Below, piece by piece: positions 57,164 to 64,000 of a stretch of DNA of 64,000 bases. This DNA comes from Usnea hakonensis (Eukaryota > Ascomycota > Lecanoromycetes > Lecanorales > Parmeliaceae), in contig BLJB01000135.1 in assembly GCA_013423325.1 (NCBI GenBank), forward strand, positions 49,026 to 113,025. Direction: 5' to 3'. A program made the position numbers and the translations under genes. The notes beneath the pieces were generated by a model. That model was not told the DNA's origin, did no database searches, and saw nothing but the letters and a program-made list of their open reading frames with translations. Position 1 is the stretch's first letter. Each line of letters opens with the position of its first letter.

Positions 57164-57675
57164 ATGGTCGGTAGCGTCATATTCTTAGTCCTTAAATTCC
57201 AGACCGACTAACAACATTCTTCCTCGTCCACCAGGAAACCCAACACTCAACGACGCCCTCGGCCGAACTTGAAAACGCCTTCCCTCCCCCTCGCACGAGC
57301 ACAGCAACCTGCCACTGCAAAGCCATCAAGCTCACCTTCCCCACCCCCACCGTCAAGCTCAACGAGTGCCACTGCACCATCTGCCGCCGCTACGGCGCCC
57401 TCTGGGCCTACTACCGGCCCCGAGACGTCCGGATCGAAGGACCAAAGACGGACACTTATTCATTTGGGGAGAGGAATAATGATTTTCATCGCTGCCCGGG
57501 CTGTGGGTGCGTGACGCATGCGACGGACGCTAAGGACGAGGAGGGGCCGGAGATGGGGGTCAATTGCAACATGTTGGAGAAGGACGAGCTGGGGAGGCTG
57601 GAGCGCACGGTGGACGAGGAGGGAGATGCGCCGCCGTTTGAGGTCAATAATGTGACTGATGAGGAGGAAGCTTGA
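57164..57675 (+). CDS. GFA-domain (glutathione-dependent formaldehyde-activating type) protein
   Basis: The main exon 57235-57675 encodes 146 residues with the zinc ligands of the GFA/CENP-V fold. These are TATCHCKAIKLTFP, ECHCTICRRYGALWAYY and FHRCPGCGCVTHA, i.e. CxC, CxxC and CxxCGC. Most fungal members have no proven substrate. No ATG lies upstream in this frame, so a short first exon is needed: ATG 57164 with a GTCGGT donor and the acceptor CACCAG at 57229-57234 would add just Met in phase. That join is weak. The gene is divergent from MCD4 and is the last intact gene before the retrotransposon. Confidence 0.75.
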
Positions 57676-58475
57676 ATGGTGAGGATGATGATAGGGTCAT
57701 CGGGTGTCCTGCTCTGGATTATTCTATGTTCGAAACCTCCTTCCGTGGTATGTCCTTCTGCAGACATGGTCGGAGGAAGAACTGTTGGCTGTGGTGGGCA
57801 CCCTTTTTGCCTAGAATACTGAGCGTTGGCATGTGACCGCCATTTTATCACGCATTTCAATATAAGTTCAAGTTCCACGAAAGCCAGCATCAATTCGCGC
57901 GCATTACCTCGTGTCTTTCACCCCGTAGACGTAACCAAACATATCGCCTGCCAGCGCAAGGTCTCCGGCCCGATCGGGCAGACAAGAGCAACAATCCATT
58001 TCTGCGGAACGAACCAAAGCCAGCCGCCGAACAGTCACAATCACTTCCGATGGCGAAACCATCCAGGGCGAGGATCGTTTCAGAGGCTGAAGAAGAAGAG
58101 GTCACGACAGCTCCTCCATCGCAAATTGAACCCAGTAGCATTGTTGAAAGAGCTCCGATTGAAGGCGCCGACCTGGACGATGGTCTAATCGTTGCGAATG
58201 AGGCCTTCCATTCTAAAACCCTGGACTATTACCTATTTGATAATATTCGCAATGAAAACTTATAACTGTAAACTTTCAGATCTACTTCGGAAGAATAATC
58301 ATGAAATTTTGTGCCCTGTTATTCCATGGAATCCTGACAGTCCTTCCCTCAGTCCCTCAGCCCTGCCAATTCCGCTAAGCCCCTTCGGGTTAGCGAGAGC
58401 CCTTAGCCCGTTTCCAGTTAGATTAATAACTATAATTACCTATTAAGTTAGGGCGGTAGGTCTAAGCGTAAAACC
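57676..58475. other. Flank of the retrotransposon
   Basis: Contains the short frame 58050-58265 listed separately. From about 58290 to the LTR start composition becomes T/A-rich with pyrimidine repeats (ccctcagtccctcagccctg at 58346-58365). No other feature. Confidence 0.4.
58050..58265 (+). CDS. Short acidic frame next to the retrotransposon
   Basis: Starts at ATG (MAKPSRARIVSEAEEEEVTT) and runs 71 residues through IEGADLDDGLIVANEAFHSK and LDYYLFDNI to a stop about 210 bases before the LTR. The fall of acidic and hydrophobic residues looks protein-like, but there is no family. It may be the start of a gene whose remainder was displaced by the insertion, or a small gene. Confidence 0.3.
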   Translation: MAKPSRARIVSEAEEEEVTTAPPSQIEPSSIVERAPIEGADLDDGLIVANEAFHSKTLDYYLFDNIRNENL

Positions 58476-58808
58476 TGTCACGGTTTCTCAACACATGCAT
58501 AGCATGTGACATTCAAATCCATATTCACTTATTCTAAACACACACATCGATTACTAGCGTACGGGGCACGGGTATTTAAAGGGCAAATCTCTCGAGCGAA
58601 CTCTCTTCCTCTTTCTTTCCTCTTCGTGTTCGTCTTGTATAACTAGCCTCCACTTATAGTTAGAGACAAGTCATCAATACCAAATCCTTGCGCCCGTGAA
58701 TCCTTACCTAAACCTTGACATTACGAATACCACTCAATCGCAACATCATTATTGCCTCTTATTATCATATCTAGATCCTTTTCTTAATCCTTTAGCCCAA
58801 CTAAGCCT

Positions 58809-60020
58809 GATAGTACCGTTCTACTAGACGACCAATCAATTTCCCACGACTAGGTCAAAACAATCTTAGTAGGGCTTAATGATAAGGATGCCCTACTAAA
58901 AGCAGTTACTGAAGACCCAGACCGAATGCGAAAGGTATTCGAAGTAGCCTTTACTAGTAGCAATGTAGAGATTACGGACTTGCAAAACAAGTACGACCAA
59001 TTAGAAATCGACACTACCGCCCAGCTAGAGAAGCACTAGCAAGAGTCTAACGCTTCTATCGTTAGCTACCAGGGGCAAATCGCAGACCTTAACCAGCAAC
59101 TCACCCGCGCCCTCAATTCGGGCCCCTTACAGGCTAACCCCAAGGCGCTATTTCCTAAGCGCTCTGCAAAGAGTCCCGATCCGCCCCTCTACTCGGGGGA
59201 TCGGGCCACCCTAGAACAATGGCTTACGAAACTCAATTTCAAGCTGAGAGATAACGCGGACTAGTACCCAACTGAAGCGTCCAAGGTCCGATACGCCTAT
59301 AGGCGTCTCGAGGGGAAGGCCGGAAACCAGATACACCCGAGGATAAACGAGAATAGTGCGACCTACATCAAGAATATCGAGGAATTCGTCGCGGCCTTAC
59401 GCCTAAGTTTTGGGGACTCAGACGTTAAGAATACTGCACAACAGTATATCCTAAAACTACGACAGACAAATAAACCATTCTCGGAATACCTATCCTTATT
59501 CCTCTCCAAGATTGGTGACACCGGATTCGATGAGGAGACCCAGAAATTCCACCTCCAGAACGGCTTGTGTCAAGAGCTCTCTAACCACCTGGTAGGTGTA
59601 AGAGTCTCTAAGCTTAGCTTCAACGAACTGGTCGACGAATGCCAGTATAGGGATACTCGGGACCGACAACATAGAGAGCGTTTCGGCAAATCAGGCTCCA
59701 AGACAACCCAATTCGTCGCCAACCCTACACCCACGCCGGCAGTGCATATCCACGCCCCCGAAGGGCACGTGCATACGTCTACTAATAACGGAAATACAGC
59801 TATGGATCTGTCAAAGATAGGCTCTAGGCCCCGGGGACCCCTCACGGCAGAAGAGAAACAACGCCGCCGCGATAACCAGCTCTGCCTGTACTGTGGGGAG
59901 CCGGGGCACCACGCCGCTAACTGCGATAAGAAACCGTCGAACCGTACTAATATTCGTTCAGTCACGACTGCGCCCACCGCGCCAGCGACTCCAGGAGGGG
60001 ATAGGTCGGGAAAAGCGTAG
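58809..60020 (+). pseudogene. gag, nonsense-mutated
   Basis: Structural polyprotein that forms the particle and binds RNA. The frame runs from about 58809 to a TAG at 60018. Capsid-like region includes LYSGDRATLEQWLTKLNFKL and the following helices up to LHLQNG-like HLQNGLCQELSNHLV. The nucleocapsid zinc knuckle is CLYCGEPGHHAANC (CX2CX4HX4C) at about 59883-59925. TAG codons at 58851, 59037 and 59262 interrupt it where Trp or Gln is expected. The initiating ATG was not identified. The 3' end overlaps pol by 16 bases in the -1 frame. Confidence 0.82.
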
Positions 60021-63000
60021 TCCCTGCGCACCGTCGCGTGCAGGGACAGTCGGTTGTCAAACAACCTCCCTTGAGATTGAACTCTGGTACCTTGAAAGCC
60101 TTGATTCCTGAGCCTTGTCCTAATAGTCACCTTGCATTAGGATGTAAGGTAGAATTGAATAAAATAGATCATGCGGCTGAAACACTGCTTGATACCGGAG
60201 CTTCTTCTGAGAGTTTTATTGATACGACCTATGCGTAAACTAATAAAATGCCCTTGACCCCCCTTGCAACCCCTAGAGATCTAGACGGATTCGACGGAAA
60301 GCCCGCCGCTTCCGGCCCTATTACCCATGTCACCCATTGCAATTTCCTTGTTCCAGGTCACGAACCGATCCCTACAACCTTCTATATTACAGACCTTTCG
60401 GGCTGGGATATCATTATCGGCCTCCCATGGATAGAAAAACACGAGGTCAATCTTCGCCTTAGGGCAGACGGGAATACGCTTTCCTTCGGGGGGGTAACCC
60501 CAGAGCCTACTGAAGGTCCTCCTATTTCGCTTCCAACCTCCAGAATCCCGGTATCTGCCCCCCTGGAAATCAAGTCTCTACCAACCTGTGCCTCAACCCG
60601 AAGCCACGAAGACCAGTAGCGGCAGGCGAGGCTCTTTGCTAACCCGATCGCGGCCGCCCTACGGGCTACCAACCCCCCCCGACCCCCCGAGGAATCCAAG
60701 CCTAAGCCCTTATCAATTCACGTTATAGGGGCTGCACCCTTCACGCTTTTAAGTAAGAAGCCGGGTGTGGAAATCTTTGCCGCCACGATGCGGGATATCG
60801 AGAAGGCTCTCAAGCCGAAAATCCGAACCGACCCCAGTACTGTCCTCCCTAAGGAATACCATAAGTACCTGGATGTCTTCTCCCAAGCAGCAGCCGATAA
60901 GCTGCCCCCCCACCGGGAAATCGACCACAAAATCGAGCTGGCCCCCGGAGCTCAGCCCCCATTCGGGCCCTTGTACGGCATGTCCAAGGGAGAACTCGAA
61001 GTTTTGAAGAAATTCCTAGACGATAACCTCGCGAAGGGATTTATTCGCCCTAGTAAGTCCTCAGCCGCATCCCCTATCCTTTTTGCCCGTAAACCCGGGG
61101 GTGGGCTACGCCTGTGCGTCGATTATCGGGCACTCAACGCTATCACGATCAAGAATCGGTACCCAATTCCTTTGATCCAAGAGACCCTGGCTAGAATTTG
61201 CCGTGCCAAGTACTTTACTAAGCTAGACATCATCGCCGCATTCAACAAAATTAGAATGGCCCCCGGGGAGGAGTAGAAAACTGCCTTCCGTACCCGTTAT
61301 GGACTCTATGAGTCCCTTGTCATAAACTTCGGGCTCTGCGGGGCCCCGTCCACGTTCCAGAAGTACATAAACGACCTCTTACACGAGTACCTAGACGATT
61401 TCTATACCGCGTATATCGACGATATCCTGATCTATAGCAATTCCAAGGCCGAGCACGTCCAGCACGTGAAACTCGTACTTGCCAGGCTCCGCGAGGCGGG
61501 CCTCCAAGTCGACATCGATAAGTGTGCCTTTAGCGTAAACGAGGTACGCTATTTGGGCCTGATAATCACCACCCACGGCGTTCAAATAGATCCGGACAAG
61601 CTCTCAGCGGTCGCCGAATAGCTAACCCCGACCTATGTTAAGGATGTTCAAGCCTTTTTAGGCTTCGCGAACTTCTACCGACAATTTATTAGGGGATTCT
61701 CACTACTCGCCAAACCACTTACCAAGCTCACTAAGAAGGAGGTCAAGTTCCAGTGGGATTCCGGTTGCCGGGAAGCCTTTGATACCCTGAAACTCGCCTT
61801 TACCACGGCCCCAATCCTACAACACTTCAACCCAGAAAAGCAGATTGTCGTTGAGACCGACGCTTCCGACGAAGTAGTAGCAGGGGTAATGTCCCAGTAC
61901 GACCCCCAAGGGGCCCTTAGGCCTATGGCCTACTTCTCGACCAAAATGTCCCCTGCAGAGTGCAACTACGAGATCTACGATAAGGAGCTCTTGGCAATCA
62001 TTCGCGCCTTCGAGCTCTGGCGACCCGAACTCGAAGGTACGCAAAAGCCTGTATCCGTAGTCTCCGACCATAAAAACCTGGAATACTTTATATCTACTAA
62101 GCTCCTCAGTCGCCGTCAAGCCCGTTGGTCCGAGTTCCTTTCTAGGTTCAACTTCAAAATTATCTACCGTCCAGGTACCTTGAACAGGCGTGCAGACGCC
62201 CTAACCCGCCAGACCAAGCCCCAAAAGGACCTTAGTCTCCAATGGCAGACGGTCCTCAAGCCCGGGAACCTCGATACCCAAATCCGAGCCCAAAGAAGAG
62301 ATATCCCCTCGATCCGAGCAGCGCTATTAGCCCCTATCTTAGGTAGAGAAGCTTCGAGATCCGCTACCCCCGCCCCCGATTTGGAGCCAGACGAGCCTCA
62401 ACCCGACCCGGAACCTGAACCAGACTTGGAAGACGCCATTTGGTCGGCCTACGCAGGTAGCGAGCAAGCCCAGACCGTGATTAACGCCCTACAGACGGGC
62501 GCCCGGAAGCTAAAGGGCTTCCCCCTATCGGAATACGAACTACGTAATAATAGGGTCTACTTTAGAGATAGGCTCTTTATCCCTGATGACGACGAGCTAC
62601 GCTTACGCCTCGTTAAACTCGCTTATGACACGCCTATAGCGGGTCACCCAGGCCGTGCTAAAACCTACGAGGTTTTGATCCGCTCATACTACTGGCCGGG
62701 AATTTCTAACTTCGTGAAACAATTCGTCGCTAACTACCATAACTGCGCCCGTGCCAAAGTCTCCCATAAGAAGTATCTAGGACTTTTAAGGCCTCTATCT
62801 GTGCCACGGAGGCGATGGGCCTATATCTCGATGGATTTTATCGTCGGGTTACCCCTAAGCATCGACTATTACGGCCAGGAGTGCGTTAACATCCTCGTGA
62901 TCACGGACCGGTTAACAAAAATGGTAAAATACATCCCTATAAATAGAATCACAGCCGAAGATACGGCCCGTGCCTTCTATCTTCACGTCTAGAAGGACCA

Positions 63001-64000
63001 CGGGCTCCCTTGCGATTTCATCACCGACCGGGGTACGCAGTTCGAGAGCCATTTCTGGCACGAACTATGTACCCGTTACGGAATCAAGGCTAGCCTCTCT
63101 ACCGCCTTCCACCCAGAAACGGACGGCCAGACCGAGCGAGCCAACGCAGTACTAGAACAGTACCTAAGGGTCTTTATAAACTTCCTCTAAGACGACTAGG
63201 CAAAATAGCTCCCTTCGGCCGAATTCGCCGCCAACAACCACCTCTCGGAAGCCACCCAGTTCACCCTATTCTTCGCAAATTCAGGCCAGCACCCCCATAT
63301 AGGTTTTGAACCTAGCTCCCACTAGGAAGATCGCATCATGAACTACCGGCAACTCGAGGACCGGCTATACGCTGACGGCTTCGCCCTATAAATAGACCGT
63401 ATTAACGAAACTATAAGCGCCCAAATAACACTTACCCAGGCCTCCCAAGAAGAATTCGCTAACCGAAACCGACAACCCGCGCCTAAATACCAAGCCCGTG
63501 ACTTGGTATGGCTAGACGCCAGAAATCTGCAGCTCTAGCGCACCTCCAAGAAGCTCTCAGAGAAATTTGAGGGGCCCTTCCCTATTATTAAGAGTATTAG
63601 AACTTATACCTACTAACTAGAGCTCCCCCCGAGTTGGTTTTATCACGACGTCTTTCATACTAACCTCTTGCGACCTGTAGCCTCCGACCCAGTCCCTGGC
63701 CAAGCCCCCCCGGTCCCGTTTCCTTCCCTCGACGCCCAAAATCGAGACGTCTAGGTCGTCGAGTTAATCGAGGATAGCAAAATAGAGCGCGGTACCCTAA
63801 AATTTAGGGTCAAATAGGAAGATATTCACTACTATACTTAGGAACCTCTTGAATACGTTTACACGGCCTCTAAGGCCCTAGATAACTACTTTAAACGATA
63901 CCCAGAACGCGCTAGCTATACCACTTGGACCGCATATAAAGAAAACCCTAACGATTTCGATATGGAGTCTAATTCCGATCTAGAAGACGACTTATTCATA
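60005..64000 (+). pseudogene. pol, nonsense-mutated, runs off the window
   Basis: One frame throughout. Aspartic protease core LLDTGASSESF (about 60187). Reverse transcriptase with FARKPGGGLRLCVDYRALN, NRYPIPLI, the FTKLDI motif and catalytic YIDDILIYS (about 61414). RNase H with TDASDEVVAGVMSQ and YDKELLAI. Integrase with the H/C zinc part (GHPGRAKTYEVL, NCARAKVSH), ISMDFIVGLP, and DRGTQF...HPETDGQTERAN. C-terminal chromodomain with VVELIEDSKIERGTLKFRVK and YYT-EPLEYV around 63755-63850. Nonsense codons start at 60236, 60617, 61274, 61619, 62990, 63188, 63197, 63206, 63323, 63389, 63536, 63614, 63752, 63815 and 63839. Eleven are TAG, four TAA, none TGA. Confidence 0.9.
60008..60047 (+). promoter_or_regulatory. 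-1 ribosomal frameshift element, gag to pol
   Basis: The heptamer GGGAAAA (60008-60014) is in the phase G GGA AAA relative to gag, matching the canonical X XXY YYZ slippery form. It is followed by GCG and the gag stop TAG at 60018. After a 5-base spacer, GTCCCTGC (60020-60027) pairs perfectly with GCAGGGAC (60040-60047); a further G-U and C-G pair can extend the stem. A slip of one base back at the heptamer continues directly into the pol frame, which opens at 60005. All elements were seen directly; activity is inferred. Confidence 0.8.

Larger units (their letters stand above)
58476..64000 (+). mobile_element. Ty3/Gypsy chromovirus-type LTR retrotransposon, 5' part
   Basis: Order gag - protease - reverse transcriptase - RNase H - integrase - chromodomain identifies a Ty3/Gypsy chromovirus. 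The 5' LTR probably begins at 58476 (tgtcacggtttctcaacac), since fungal Gypsy LTRs begin TG; a TATA-like gggtatttaaag lies at 58569-58580. The LTR end, primer-binding site and target duplication were not found. The 3' part runs off the window, so no LTR pair can be compared. Eighteen nonsense codons interrupt gag and pol, but no frameshifting indel was noticed in pol, so this is a recently degraded, probably immobile copy. Confidence 0.9.

Noticed and set aside
58809..63841. UAG reassigned or read through as an amino acid
   Set aside because: TAA codons occur at the same kind of sites and all host genes use ordinary stops; mutation in CpA context explains both TAG and TAA.
1..64000. CRISPR arrays, rRNA genes, tRNA genes
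   Set aside because: No regularly spaced repeats or rRNA sequence seen. tRNA genes were not identified by eye; a tRNAscan-type search would be needed to exclude them.

Overview
The window is nuclear DNA of a filamentous ascomycete (Pezizomycotina). The evidence is short GT-AG introns of about 45-120 bp inside most genes, fungal families such as a PTH11/SAT4-type seven-helix protein, Csm1/Pcs1, Pex8 and Mcd4, and a Ty3/Gypsy retrotransposon whose nonsense codons fit repeat-induced point mutation. Leotiomycetes is a guess from protein flavour only. Exon joins given below were worked out by hand from splice signals, reading phase and family alignment; each joined model named as complete closes to a multiple of three.

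Layout. 0.3-4.3 kb: TIM13 (mitochondrial import) divergent from an ER/Golgi L-type lectin, then an alpha/beta hydrolase. 4.8-6.1 kb: degenerate coding traces. 7.1-11.0 kb, all minus strand: a RidA-like protein, a PGAP4-like glycosyltransferase and a GT25-like glycosyltransferase. 11.0-17.8 kb: a gene-poor stretch with low complexity, a strong palindrome and an assembly gap in poly-C. 17.8-24.7 kb: the last exon of a small gene, an XIP-type aquaporin, a HAD hydrolase and two neighbouring SprT-like zinc metalloprotease genes. 25.9-29.6 kb: a single-pass membrane protein and an APH-type kinase. 31.1-37.1 kb: a cytochrome P450 and a divergent seven-helix membrane protein. 39.0-41.2 kb: a 721-residue protein I cannot name.

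43.4-57.7 kb is a compact housekeeping block: STE14/ICMT, a lysine/glutamate-rich protein, PEX8 (ending in the peroxisomal signal SKL), an SDR oxidoreductase, MSP1, CSM1/PCS1, MCD4 and a GFA-domain protein. Several serve organelle and membrane quality control or lipid modification: PEX8 and MSP1 act at peroxisomes and mitochondria, MCD4 and the PGAP4-like enzyme act on GPI anchors, and STE14 methylates prenylated proteins.

58.5-64.0 kb is the 5' part of a Ty3/Gypsy chromovirus-type retrotransposon, cut by the window end. Its gag and pol lie in different frames. At the junction sits a canonical -1 frameshift heptamer followed by a hairpin. All 18 nonsense codons I found in gag and pol are TAG or TAA where Trp or Gln is plausible, with no TGA. 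The observations I rank highest are this frameshift element and mutation pattern, the SprT-like pair with an intron inside the HExxH motif, the NPI/NPARC aquaporin, and the RidA-like protein without its signature arginine.
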